In this document: positions 8,365 through 16,565 of the stretch, piece after piece
How positions within the stretch are numbered: position 1 is the stretch's first letter
How the letters are laid out: every line of letters starts with the position of its first letter
Assembly: GCA_034112345.1 (NCBI GenBank)
Contig: JAWUVN010000094.1
Coordinates: 1 to 24,611 of the forward strand
Source: Bermanella sp034112345
GTDB lineage: Bacteria; Pseudomonadota; Gammaproteobacteria; Pseudomonadales; Oceanobacteraceae
DNA length: 24,611 nucleotides
Reading direction: 5' to 3'
The notes under the pieces: generated by a model
Databases searched by the model: none
Told to the model about the DNA's origin: nothing
Seen by the model: the letters and a program-made list of their open reading frames with translations, nothing else
Made by a program: the position numbers and the translations under genes

Positions 8365-8530
8365 GGCCACCATCCTTATGACAATTTTTATATTAAGGCT
8401 GGCAGTTTACTTGTGAAGAGGCGCTATGCAAGGTGTCAGGTCAAGAAATGATTGATATTGTTTTATCTGGCGTACTTTTACGTATTAGGCAAGGCGCATG
8501 CCTCAGGTTGATACGAATTAGCTTAGGCGG

Positions 8531-9391
8531 TTAACCTTTGAAAAACGGCCATTTTAAGTAGGTGCGATATTGCTTGGGGCTGATGTACTCTTTGTAGAGC
8601 ATGTCTTGCAAAATGCGTTTGTATTTTCGTTTGTGACGCTTCGCAAAGTGCTGGTTTTGAAATACCGTAAAATGATACTTACGTGGGCTAGGCATGAGTA
8701 TCGCTAAAAAAGCTCCTTGTGCTGCATTGATATTTTTGGGGGTTGTATTGAAGTAATATTTTGCTGCGGCATGAATGCCATATATGTCAGGTCCAAATTC
8801 AATTAAATTTAAATACAACTCTAAAATTTCGTTTTTAGTCAGTGATTTTTCTAGCCGTTGAACACTAATGATTTCTTTTAGTTTTCGATAAAGGTTTTTA
8901 CTTTCGGTTAGGTAAATATTTTTTATTGTTTGCTGGCTGATAGTACTGGCACCCAAGCTCCATTCTCGGCGCTTAATATTTTCTCCTAATGCACTAATAA
9001 GGGCATCGTAATCAATGCCTTTATGGCTAAAGAAGTCACCGTCTTCGCTCATAACAATCGCATATAACAATTCACGATTAATTTGATCAATACTTGTCCA
9101 TTTGTACGGCACTGGTGGCTTTGTATTAGATAGGCGTGATTCAATTCTGGTTTGGGTATCTGCTACGGCTCCCTTGAATCCGGTTTGTTCAAAGTGTGGC
9201 AAGCTATCCAGTATCGATAGAGTAGTGATTCCTAGTGCGATTAGTGCAACCCAAACTAGGGCACCAGTGATCAAAAATAGTGACTTTGTTAGACGATAGG
9301 GGCTAATAATAAGGCGAATGATACGATTACGGAATCTTAACCATGGGTTCACCTCAAGGTCGTTCAGGTATTCATCCTTGATGTGGAACAT
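8531..9391 (-). CDS. Monofunctional peptidoglycan glycosyltransferase (GT51, MtgA-like)
   Basis: Polymerises lipid II into glycan strands at the periplasmic face of the inner membrane. A cytosolic N-terminus (about 35 residues) precedes one membrane segment (about 37-60). GT51 motifs follow in order: AIVMSEDGDFFSHKG with catalytic Glu near 116, SLGASTISQQTIKN, RKLKEIISVQRLE, NEILELYLN and YGIHAAAKYYF. There is no transpeptidase domain. At 286 residues it is longer than typical MtgA because of the N-terminal extension. The ATG at 9391 is chosen; a GTG at 9463 would add 24 residues but has no Shine-Dalgarno and abuts a palindrome. Even the ATG has only a weak site. It may be read from the unknown gene upstream. 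Confidence 0.87.
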   Translation of the reverse strand: MFHIKDEYLNDLEVNPWLRFRNRIIRLIISPYRLTKSLFLITGALVWVALIALGITTLSILDSLPHFEQTGFKGAVADTQTRIESRLSNTKPPVPYKWTSIDQINRELLYAIVMSEDGDFFSHKGIDYDALISALGENIKRREWSLGASTISQQTIKNIYLTESKNLYRKLKEIISVQRLEKSLTKNEILELYLNLIEFGPDIYGIHAAAKYYFNTTPKNINAAQGAFLAILMPSPRKYHFTVFQNQHFAKRHKRKYKRILQDMLYKEYISPKQYRTYLKWPFFKG

Positions 9392-9463
9392 AACGCCAAT
9401 CCATTTGAGCTGAGTTTGTGTAAATAATTGTTTGATTCTTGATAGTGAAACTAACCAAACCAC

Positions 9464-9490
9464 TTAAATAATACCAGTGGCATTATTTAA
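9464..9490. repeat. 27-bp near-perfect palindrome
   Basis: TTAAATAATACCA (9464-9476) and TGGCATTATTTAA (9478-9490) are reverse complements except at one position, centred on G9477. No T tract follows the stem on the minus strand. It lies between two minus-strand genes, so it could be an operator, an RNA stem at the junction of their transcript, or a weak terminator. Confidence 0.6.
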
Positions 9491-9517
9491 AAAGCTTGAT
9501 TCAATCACAAAGTAAAA

Positions 9518-10192
9518 TCATAAATTAGAATGTTTAGATAGATGAGCCATGGCCGCTAAGGCGTCTGGATCACGGGCCTTTAATTTATTGGCAATGGAAT
9601 GTTGAAAGAAGTAATGAAAATCTTTTCGGTGTTGAACGCTGTAAAGGCAGTCGTCACCGGGTAGTACTGGGGTACTGTGCACATCATCTTCTTCTACCGC
9701 CATAGCGAGTACACTGCCATCACTATATAGGCACCAGCTATGGACTTCTTGAATGGTGAATGTTTCAAATTCATCTTGCGTGAATACAGCATGGCTGCCA
9801 ATCATGTCAGGTATTTCTTGGACTACGCTGGTGGGACTATCTGAGTCTGTCACATAATAATGCGCGCTAGATTTAAGAAATTCGGCTTTGTAGTTTGGTG
9901 CTTCAAACAGAACCTGCCCAGTGATTGGGTCTAAATATCCTTCCCAGTGGCCATTCAAGGGATCCTTTAAAGAGCGGCATGGAACTAAGCGATTTAACCA
10001 TGGCACCATGCCATCGATTTGACCATCATCCCAAAGTGCCCAGCACAATACTTTTAAACTGAAAATTTGATCGCTGTTATCATTGCTGTACAGCATTTCA
10101 ATGCCATCGTTTTCTGGGATAACGCGGCTTATGTTCGATTGAGCGGCTTTTTGGTGCTGCCTAAAATCAATAACTTCGGCATTTGTGGCCAT
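9518..10192 (-). CDS. Conserved-looking protein of unknown function
   Basis: 224 residues, acidic, without signal peptide or membrane segment, so probably cytosolic. It is rich in Trp and aromatic residues (CWALWDDGQIDGMVPW, GHWEGYLDP, VHSWCLYSDGSVLAM) and has a recurring W-x-L-W/Y-x-DG pattern near residues 50-56 and 151-157, which may mark a duplicated beta unit. I recognise no family. The ATG at 10192 has GGAG about 5-9 nt upstream. It is followed 54 bp past its stop, across a palindrome, by the glycosyltransferase gene on the same strand. No catalytic motif is evident. Confidence 0.7.
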   Translation of the reverse strand: MATNAEVIDFRQHQKAAQSNISRVIPENDGIEMLYSNDNSDQIFSLKVLCWALWDDGQIDGMVPWLNRLVPCRSLKDPLNGHWEGYLDPITGQVLFEAPNYKAEFLKSSAHYYVTDSDSPTSVVQEIPDMIGSHAVFTQDEFETFTIQEVHSWCLYSDGSVLAMAVEEDDVHSTPVLPGDDCLYSVQHRKDFHYFFQHSIANKLKARDPDALAAMAHLSKHSNL

Positions 10193-10316
10193 ATAAACTC
10201 CGGCTAAGTAACGACTGCTTCCTGCACTTAATTTAGAGTATAGGTGGGATTTGAGACCTGTATTGAATAGTTTTGAATAACCATTAAAGCCTTAATAGCC
10301 ACAACATAGATTCTTG

Positions 10317-10338
10317 GCGATTTATGTGAATAAATCGC
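10317..10338. repeat. 8-bp-stem palindrome downstream of the MATE gene
   Basis: GCGATTTA (10317-10324) and TAAATCGC (10331-10338) pair perfectly with a 6-nt loop. It lies 39 nt past the stop of the minus-strand MATE gene and upstream of the gene starting at 10192. No T tract follows on the minus strand, so it is not a canonical terminator. Confidence 0.5.
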
Positions 10339-10376
10339 TTTAAATTTGAAACTTAGTTTGAAATTAGGTAATTAAA

Positions 10377-11741
10377 TTATGCCAAGGGAGCAATATTCTC
10401 TATGGCTTTGCGGCTTACAAGTTTAAGTCGGGAGAGTAATAATACGGCATTAACGCTAAGGCCTACCACTAAGCCTATCCAGAAGCCTTCGGCTCCCAGT
10501 GGCGCTGATTGGCTGAGTCCAAGGTAATAACCAAGGGGTAAGCCCACTAACCAGAAAGATATGACAGTTAATACAAGTGTTACCAGTGTGTCTTTATATC
10601 CTCGTAAGGCGCCAGCTGCGCCAATTTGAATAGCATCGCTTAATTGATACAGCACAGCAAACAACAGTAGGTTCACGGCAAGAGATGTTACCGCAGTATC
10701 GCTGCTATACAGTGACACAATGTTCTCTCTGAAAAAGAATAAAAAAGATGCGCTTACGCCAGAGAGTAAGAGATTTACTAATATGGCATTTTTCCAAATA
10801 TTACGGCTTTCTATGGGGTCGGCCTTGCCTTGCGATTGCCCAATTAAGACCGTAAGGGCATAGGCTAGGCTCAGGGGTACCATGAATAAAACAGATGTAA
10901 TGCTTAGTGTGATTTGGTGTGCGGCCACAACGTCAGAGCCAAGTCGGGCGATTAGCAATGCAATGACGCAAAACACACTGGTTTCTACAAATATAGCTAA
11001 ACCAATAGGCAGGCCAATGGTTTTAATGTGGAGAATGTACTTAAGGTCAGGGGCTGCAAAATTCTTTAAAGGATTAATTGTTTTGTGAAGGCGACTAAAT
11101 ACGGTGAAAAGAGCAAGTGAAAACGTGGCAAGGTAAAAAATGATCAAGCTTGCTAGTCCACAGCCTACTCCGCCCATGGCTTCAATGGGCCCAAAACCCA
11201 GTACAAATACCATGTTTAATGGAATATTAAGCAGTAAGGATATGACCGCAATAACCGCAACGGGTTTGGTTAAGTTAATGGCTTCGTTATATGAGCGTAA
11301 TGCTTGATAGATCGCAATGCCGGGAAGGCTTAGTGCAATGTAAAATAAATAGTCTTCAGTAGGAGCCATGATTTCAGGTGTAACAGACATCAGTTCCATT
11401 ACGGGGCGGGTTGCATATATCAGTAATAGCATACATAACACACCGATCACCACAGATAAGTAGAGACCTTGCTGCAGTACCTTTGCGGATGTTTGCTTGT
11501 CTTTAGCGCCTTTGGCGTGGGCAGCCAGTGGTGTAATGGCGGCCATGATGCCTGATACCATTAAAACTATGGGAATCCAGATGCTGCTACCAACCGCAAT
11601 GGCGGCTAAATCAACGGTGCCGGCCATGCCCGCCACAAGGGTGTCTACTACGCCCATGCCTGTTTGTGCTAATTGGGTGCCTAGAATAGGCAGCATGAGT
11701 GCAATAAGGGGTGTTGCCTGTAGCTGAAAGCGTTTAATCAT
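10377..11741 (-). CDS. MATE-family multidrug/Na+ antiporter (NorM-like)
   Basis: Twelve hydrophobic segments in two homologous halves of a 454-residue protein, the size and layout of MATE pumps, which export cationic drugs or metabolites in exchange for Na+ or H+ across the inner membrane. Recognisable are the N-terminal ALMLPILGTQLAQTGMGVVDTLVAG (the P-x-x-x-x-x-x-x-x-x-VDT signature of TM1-2) and the matching second-half GLPIGLAIFVETSVFCVIALLIARLG. The ATG at 11741 is preferred; a TTG at 11753 would add four residues. Neither has a clear Shine-Dalgarno. A single-gene unit, divergent from epmC. Substrate cannot be deduced. Confidence 0.9.
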   Translation of the reverse strand: MIKRFQLQATPLIALMLPILGTQLAQTGMGVVDTLVAGMAGTVDLAAIAVGSSIWIPIVLMVSGIMAAITPLAAHAKGAKDKQTSAKVLQQGLYLSVVIGVLCMLLLIYATRPVMELMSVTPEIMAPTEDYLFYIALSLPGIAIYQALRSYNEAINLTKPVAVIAVISLLLNIPLNMVFVLGFGPIEAMGGVGCGLASLIIFYLATFSLALFTVFSRLHKTINPLKNFAAPDLKYILHIKTIGLPIGLAIFVETSVFCVIALLIARLGSDVVAAHQITLSITSVLFMVPLSLAYALTVLIGQSQGKADPIESRNIWKNAILVNLLLSGVSASFLFFFRENIVSLYSSDTAVTSLAVNLLLFAVLYQLSDAIQIGAAGALRGYKDTLVTLVLTVISFWLVGLPLGYYLGLSQSAPLGAEGFWIGLVVGLSVNAVLLLSRLKLVSRKAIENIAPLA

Positions 11742-11844
11742 GTGTTTATACAAATGGTAAAATAAAAAAATAGGCCAATGAATAAGCCGTGCTAATGAAA
11801 GGCGCTCAGTATCGGTTATATACCTAAGAATGCAATATTTTAAT

Positions 11845-11938
11845 CAGGTGTTTAGTAGGGCTAAAGAAAGCCGCCTAGGCAGTGGGTACAGGCCATAAAC
11901 TGGCTGCATGGAAGAAGAACTGGTATAAAGCACACCTG
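11845..11938 (+). other. Possible structured leader before epmC
   Basis: Outer arms CAGGTGT (11845-11851) and ACACCTG (11932-11938) are perfect complements and could close a loop containing GGCT/AGCC (11859-11862 / 11869-11872), the self-complementary GCCTAGGC (11873-11880) and CAG-G-CCA/TGGCTG (11889-11895 / 11901-11906, one bulge). The element would end 21 nt before the epmC ATG. The pairings are seen in the DNA; that they form in RNA is inference. Confidence 0.3.
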
Positions 11939-11959
11939 CTGGTCAGTTGTAATAGGGTT

Positions 11960-12505
11960 ATGCATAATTATTCACAACTCATTGATCTCTTTAATCAAAG
12001 CTTTAAAGATCAATGGGGAACAGAGTTAGTTCGAGGGGCGGATGAGCCAATTTACCTTCCTCGTACAACGTATTACCCCTATGATCGTGTTATCTTCGCT
12101 TATGGCTATTTTGCTAGCGGGCTACACGAAGTAAGTCATTGGTGTATAGCCGGCGATGAGCGACGACGTTTGACAGATTTTGGTTATTGGTACAATCCAG
12201 ACGGTCGAACTGAGCAGCAGCAAAAAGAGTTTGAATTAGTAGAAGTAAAACCACAGGCTTTAGAATGGATATTTTGTAAAGCCGCTAATTTCAAATTCAC
12301 TGTCAGCCTAGATAATTTGAGTGGCGATATCAGCGCCGCAGCACAGGCTGCAGAAACCTTTAAAGACAAAATCTGGAAGCAGGCCCAGCAATATTTATGC
12401 GATGGGTTACCTCAACGGGCCAAGATTTTTGTTGATATATTAGCTGCGAATTACCGCGGCAACGAGCCATTAAGCTCAGATGAATTTAAACGGGAAGACC
12501 TCTAA
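11960..12505 (+). CDS. epmC: Elongation factor P hydroxylase EpmC (YfcM)
   Basis: Hydroxylates the beta-lysyl-lysine that EpmA/EpmB place on elongation factor P, the last step of EF-P maturation in many Gammaproteobacteria. The 181-residue product follows E. coli YfcM along its length as I remember it: DEPIYLP near 28-34, the metal-binding HEVSH (56-60) in FASGLHEVSHWCIAG, DFGYWYNPDGR near 73-83, and VEVKPQALEW with Glu102 near 95-103. The frame is open 26 codons further up to a GTG at 11882, but homology starts at the ATG at 11960, so I use that; its Shine-Dalgarno is weak. The stop codon touches the ATG of rhlB. EpmA, EpmB and EF-P genes are not in the window. Confidence 0.93.
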   Translation: MHNYSQLIDLFNQSFKDQWGTELVRGADEPIYLPRTTYYPYDRVIFAYGYFASGLHEVSHWCIAGDERRRLTDFGYWYNPDGRTEQQQKEFELVEVKPQALEWIFCKAANFKFTVSLDNLSGDISAAAQAAETFKDKIWKQAQQYLCDGLPQRAKIFVDILAANYRGNEPLSSDEFKREDL

Positions 12506-13861
12506 ATGCCGATTGCATTGATTAAACGTTTGTTATCAAAGGAGCAGCCAAAGGCCGCTTCTAAGCAAGCACCATCACCAACTAAAAAAAGCACTAAAGC
12601 TAAGTCGAAAACATCTGGCCCAGCAGCAGACAAAAACAAAACTACCAAAAACTCTCCTAAAAAAGTAACAGCACCTTGGGATCCTGCCACATTTAAAGCT
12701 GAGCCTGTTGAAGGTAAGGTTCGTTTTCACGATCTAAATCTTGACGATCGTGTGATGCATGCAATTTATGATTTAGGCTTTACACATGCCAGCCCAATAC
12801 AAGCAGAAGCATTGCCTATTACGCTGGCGGGTCATGACATTATTGGCAAGGCTCAAACCGGCACGGGTAAAACAGCTGCTTTTTTAATCACCGTACTACA
12901 AAAGCTTTTAACAACTACACCTGCTGAGCGTTTCTCAAGTGAGCCTCGCGCATTAGTGTTGGCGCCAACACGTGAGTTGGCTATGCAAATCGCATCGGAT
13001 GCTCGCGAACTTTGCAAGCACACTGATTTGAATGTTGTTACGGTTGTTGGTGGTGTTGATTATGATAAACAGCGTGAACAGCTTCAGAATGGCATTGTTG
13101 ATATTTTAGTGGCGACACCTGGTCGACTACTTGATTTCTTACAGCAAGGTACGGTTTTCTTAGATCAGGTTGAAATGCTTGTGATTGATGAAGCTGATCG
13201 CATGCTAGACATGGGTTTTATTCCAGATTTAAAACGTATTATTCGTGCTACACCTGAAAAATCCACACGTCAAACACAACTGTTCAGTGCAACTTATCCA
13301 TACGATGTTGTGGCGTTAAGTGAAAGCTGGACTCACCATCCTAAGCAGGTTGAAATTGAACCCGAATCAGTCGCCACAGATACTGTTGAGCAAAGGTTTT
13401 ATAGTTTGCAAGTAACAGAAAAAGACAAGGTACTGGTGCAGCTTTTAAATCAGCCTGATGTGAATAAAGCCATTATATTTGGTAATCGCCGCGATACGAC
13501 TCGTGACCTTGCTGATCGCCTTAATAGAATGGGTGTTAAGGCTATGCTATTAAGTGGTGAAGTTGCACAGCAAAAACGTGTAAAAACATTAGAGCGTTTT
13601 AAATCACAAGACAATACCGTGCTGGTTGCAACAGATGTTGCAGGCCGTGGTATTCATGTTGACGGCATTACTCATGTATTTAATTATAACTTGCCTGATG
13701 ATCCTGAAGATTATGTTCATCGTATTGGTCGTACCGGACGTGCAGGTGCTAAGGGAATCGCCATTACGTTTGTTGATGAATTTGAAGCCTACGGTTTAAT
13801 GGATCTTGAGAAGTACTTGAATAAGAAAGTTGTGACCGAACGAGTTCCAGAGCTTTCTTAA
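12506..13861 (+). CDS. rhlB: DEAD-box ATP-dependent RNA helicase RhlB
   Basis: Unwinds RNA; in relatives it is the helicase of the RNA degradosome. All motifs are present: F..LNL....GF..ASPIQ (Q motif, about 74-99), AQTGTGKT (116-123), PTRELA (154-159), TPGRLLD (204-210), DEAD (228-231), SAT (261-263), ATDVAGRGIHVDG and HRIGRTGRAG. The YVHRIGRTGRAG block and VEQRFYSLQVTEKDKV fit Pseudomonas-type RhlB rather than RhlE or SrmB. Residues about 12-57 are a Lys/Ser/Pro-rich disordered extension, probably for RNA or partner binding; the C-terminus ends soon after the core. 451 residues, somewhat longer than E. coli RhlB. The ATG directly follows the epmC TAA with GGAAG in the epmC 3' end, so translation is likely coupled. 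Confidence 0.92.
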   Translation: MPIALIKRLLSKEQPKAASKQAPSPTKKSTKAKSKTSGPAADKNKTTKNSPKKVTAPWDPATFKAEPVEGKVRFHDLNLDDRVMHAIYDLGFTHASPIQAEALPITLAGHDIIGKAQTGTGKTAAFLITVLQKLLTTTPAERFSSEPRALVLAPTRELAMQIASDARELCKHTDLNVVTVVGGVDYDKQREQLQNGIVDILVATPGRLLDFLQQGTVFLDQVEMLVIDEADRMLDMGFIPDLKRIIRATPEKSTRQTQLFSATYPYDVVALSESWTHHPKQVEIEPESVATDTVEQRFYSLQVTEKDKVLVQLLNQPDVNKAIIFGNRRDTTRDLADRLNRMGVKAMLLSGEVAQQKRVKTLERFKSQDNTVLVATDVAGRGIHVDGITHVFNYNLPDDPEDYVHRIGRTGRAGAKGIAITFVDEFEAYGLMDLEKYLNKKVVTERVPELS

Positions 13862-13906
13862 TAGACTTATGGATTGTGTGCCGGCCCTTTTAGTAGGTTG
13901 TTATAA

Positions 13907-14440
13907 GTGAAGTTTAGAGCAGATGATGTGATGGCAAGGACGCTATTGTTAATTTTATGTTTGACGGTGCTAGTGGCTCAAGCCAATAGTAAGCCTGATT
14001 ATAGTGATGAATCAAAAAGGGATGCATCTGGTGTTTCAGCGACACAAATAGAATCGTCATTAATATCTGCACGCTTTAAAATGACTGCTCAAAGAGCTCA
14101 TCAATTAATTAGTGAGCAGCAGGCTGATTTATTAGGCGATGGCTCACAATTAGTTAGTCTTTATTATTTTGGACAAAACAACGCTACTTCTGTGGTAGGC
14201 CTTGAGCGAGTAGGGGATGATTATTTGCCCATACGCTGGCTATTGGTATTTAAAGGGCAGGACTTGCTGGGTTGGTACTATCCTGTTGGTGAGTTTCCAT
14301 CTCGTTTTAAAAGTGGACATTTATCTTTTCCCAGAGGTGCCAGCGAAGAAGATATATTTTTGTTTCCATACCCGCCTAGTTTGATGTTGGTAGAAGGTAT
14401 TGAAATTCCATTCATCTCTCATCAAGTCCCTCCTCAGTAA
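13907..14440 (+). CDS. Small exported protein of unknown function
   Basis: 177 residues from a GTG at 13907. An in-frame ATG at 13931 would give MARTLLLILCLTVLVAQANS, a normal cleavable signal peptide, and may be the true start; neither has a strong Shine-Dalgarno. The mature region is predicted periplasmic, with a mid-part of beta strands (SLYYFGQNNATSVVGLERVG, LPIRWLLVFKGQDLLGWYYPVGEFP) and a Pro/Phe-rich C-terminus. I recognise no domain. It sits 45 bp after rhlB and 5 bp before the exonuclease gene, so it is probably co-transcribed with both. Confidence 0.72.
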   Translation: MKFRADDVMARTLLLILCLTVLVAQANSKPDYSDESKRDASGVSATQIESSLISARFKMTAQRAHQLISEQQADLLGDGSQLVSLYYFGQNNATSVVGLERVGDDYLPIRWLLVFKGQDLLGWYYPVGEFPSRFKSGHLSFPRGASEEDIFLFPYPPSLMLVEGIEIPFISHQVPPQ

Positions 14441-14445
14441 GCTCT

Positions 14446-15324
14446 ATGAAACGTGCTCATTTAATTGATATTAGTGCGGTTTTTTTTCGCTATTACTTTG
14501 CGCCCACTCCTACCATTGAAAATCAAGACGGATGGGATATTGCAGCGTTATTATTTTCTTTACGTTGGCTGTGTAAAGCTGATTTTTTCCAGGATGATAT
14601 TACGGTTGCAGCCTTTGATGAAAGTTTAGGGTCAGGATTTAGGCATCAGCTTGATGACGATTATAAAGCGAATCGAGCCTTGCCTACAGAGGATATTATT
14701 TATCAGTTGAGTGCACTTAAAGTATTTTGTGAATATATGGGTTTTGTGGTGTTAGCCAGTGAAGAACTAGAAGCAGATGATTTAATTGGCGCAGCCAGTA
14801 TTCAACTGTCTGGTCATCAGTCAGTTATTCATAGTCGTGATAAAGATTTAAGGCAGTTACTTTCTAGCCATGTTGAAATGAAAGATATCATGACTGAAAA
14901 AGTGTGGAGTGAGGCAAGTTTGTCATCTGAAGTGGGGCTGATACCTGAGCAAGTTCCACTTTACTTAGCTTTAATGGGCGATAGCAGTGACAATATTGTT
15001 GGGTTGCCTGGTATAGGTGATAAAACAGCGAGGGCGCTTTTAGCTCAGTACAAAAACTGGAGTCAAATACTGCTGGCGGCTAAATCAGGGGCTAAGTTGC
15101 CAGTACGTGGTAGTGATCGCATTAGTCATACCTTGATTGAATACGAAACATTGGTCGAGCATAATTTAAAGCTGACCAAGTTAAGAATTGATGGCAAGCT
15201 GGATCTATCTGTAAAGCCATTCGATCAATCTGGCTATGATATGGTGATCGCGTTAGCTGAGCAATTTGGTATTCGAACAAAGCTTAAAAAAGCGCTTATG
15301 GACATTAGTGAGTTAGTTAAATGA
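14446..15324 (+). CDS. 5'-3' exonuclease / flap endonuclease (Pol I N-domain, Xni/ExoIX type)
   Basis: Metal-dependent nuclease of the family that trims 5' flaps in replication and repair. Seen: LIDISAVFFRYYF (first Asp, residue 5-8 region), AAFDESLGSGFRHQLDDDYKANR (second metal ligand and Arg arch), EELEADDLIGA (E-x-DD ligand cluster), HSRDKDLRQLL, and the helix-3-turn-helix LMGDSSDNIVGLPGIGDKTA. There is no polymerase part, so it is a stand-alone 292-residue enzyme. Some stand-alone relatives (E. coli Xni) lack a few carboxylates; here the main ones look intact. The stop overlaps the pdxB start (ATGA), so the two are translationally coupled. Confidence 0.88.
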   Translation: MKRAHLIDISAVFFRYYFAPTPTIENQDGWDIAALLFSLRWLCKADFFQDDITVAAFDESLGSGFRHQLDDDYKANRALPTEDIIYQLSALKVFCEYMGFVVLASEELEADDLIGAASIQLSGHQSVIHSRDKDLRQLLSSHVEMKDIMTEKVWSEASLSSEVGLIPEQVPLYLALMGDSSDNIVGLPGIGDKTARALLAQYKNWSQILLAAKSGAKLPVRGSDRISHTLIEYETLVEHNLKLTKLRIDGKLDLSVKPFDQSGYDMVIALAEQFGIRTKLKKALMDISELVK

Positions 15325-16457
15325 AAATTATAGCGGATGAAAACATCCCATTGTTAGATGCGTTTTTTGGTGAAATAAGTACTTCATTAACCAGAAAACC
15401 TGGACGCGACTTAACACCGGAAGATGTAAAAGACGCGGATATTTTATTGGTTCGCTCTATTACTAAGGTGAATAAAGCCTTATTAGCAGGAAGTTCGGTC
15501 AAGTTTGTAGGTACGTGCACCATAGGCACGGATCATTTAGATCTTTCTTATCTAGATGAAAAAGATATTAAATATTCTAACGCCCCAGGTTGTAACGCTC
15601 AGGCTGTGGTGGATTATGTCTTGAGTGCGCTGGTCACGTTAGAAGAGCGCTGGCAGCAACCTTGGCAATCGTTATCTATTGGTATTGTGGGTGCGGGTAA
15701 TGTGGGTGGTCGATTATACAAGGTGCTGAAAGGGCTGGGCGTAAATGTGATTGCCTATGATCCTAATGTGTCTGAGTTTTCTGGAGAATCGAATGCTAAA
15801 GCAGTATGGCAGCAAGATGTGGTTACCCTGCATACGCCGATTACTCATAATGGCCCAGATCAAACTCATCACTTGGTTGATCTAGAAAGGCTGAGATTGA
15901 TGAAGGATAGGGCGTGCTTAATAAACAGTTGTAGAGGGTCGGTAATAAATAATAAAGATCTACTTCAGCATTTAAATGCTCAGCTAAAATTTGAAGTTAT
16001 TCTTGATGTATATGAAGAAGAGCCATCCCCCAGTGACGAATTATTAAAAGCATGTATATTGGCAACCCCACATATTGCTGGCTATAGTCTTGATGGTAAA
16101 TATCAGGGTACGGCTATGATTTATGATGCACTGTGTGATTTTTTAGCGTTGCCTAAGCGATTGAAGTTAGCACAGTTAATTTCAGAACCGGCTTTAAAGA
16201 AGATAAGCATAAGCCAAGATGCTCCTTCGGCTTTCATGCTGAAAGCATGCATTCGATCGGCTTATGATATTCGTGATGATCATTTTAGAATGCAAAGTGT
16301 ATTGGGTTTGGTAAGTGATGATAAAGCAAAAGCGTTTGATCAATTGCGAAAAAATTACCCCATAAGACGAGATTTGACACAGCTAAAGCTTTCCATGAAA
16401 AGGATTTGTGAACCCAGCTGGATTGATGCCCTTGGAATTAAAATCCCCAAGCATTAA
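15321..16457 (+). CDS. pdxB: Erythronate-4-phosphate dehydrogenase PdxB
   Basis: Second step of DXP-dependent pyridoxal phosphate synthesis: 4-phospho-D-erythronate + NAD+ to 2-oxo-3-hydroxy-4-phosphobutanoate. D-2-hydroxyacid dehydrogenase fold. MKIIADENIPLLDAFFGE and GCNAQAVVDYVLSAL are PdxB signatures. The NAD-binding GAGNVGG lies at 124-130; the catalytic set Arg205 (NSCRGS), Glu234 (YEEEPSP) and His251 (TPHIAGYS) keeps the spacing of E. coli PdxB. The C-terminal dimerisation domain (about 285-378) is present. Start ATG overlaps the exonuclease stop by 4 nt; the upstream GGACATTAGTGAG offers a Shine-Dalgarno. No plus-strand terminator is seen right after it. Confidence 0.95.
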   Translation: MKIIADENIPLLDAFFGEISTSLTRKPGRDLTPEDVKDADILLVRSITKVNKALLAGSSVKFVGTCTIGTDHLDLSYLDEKDIKYSNAPGCNAQAVVDYVLSALVTLEERWQQPWQSLSIGIVGAGNVGGRLYKVLKGLGVNVIAYDPNVSEFSGESNAKAVWQQDVVTLHTPITHNGPDQTHHLVDLERLRLMKDRACLINSCRGSVINNKDLLQHLNAQLKFEVILDVYEEEPSPSDELLKACILATPHIAGYSLDGKYQGTAMIYDALCDFLALPKRLKLAQLISEPALKKISISQDAPSAFMLKACIRSAYDIRDDHFRMQSVLGLVSDDKAKAFDQLRKNYPIRRDLTQLKLSMKRICEPSWIDALGIKIPKH

Positions 16458-16518
16458 TTAAACGGTAATATTTATTTGTTAGGCAAGTAGGGTAGTAAGC
16501 AGATAGTTAGATAGGCAT

Positions 16519-16540
16519 AAAAAAGCAGCTAAATAGCTGC
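16519..16540 (-). terminator. Rho-independent terminator of the 50-residue gene
   Basis: GCAGCT (16525-16530) and AGCTGC (16535-16540), with a 4-nt loop. On the minus strand the stem is followed by six T (complement of 16519-16524). It lies 26 nt past the stop of the small gene, and it also separates that gene from pdxB. Confidence 0.8.
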
Positions 16541-16565
16541 CTTTGGTGTCAGTGACAAATACAGT

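Noticed and set aside
12502..12690. Minus-strand frame over the start of rhlB
   Set aside because: It arises from the Lys/Ala-rich composition of the RhlB extension; low-complexity antisense translation.
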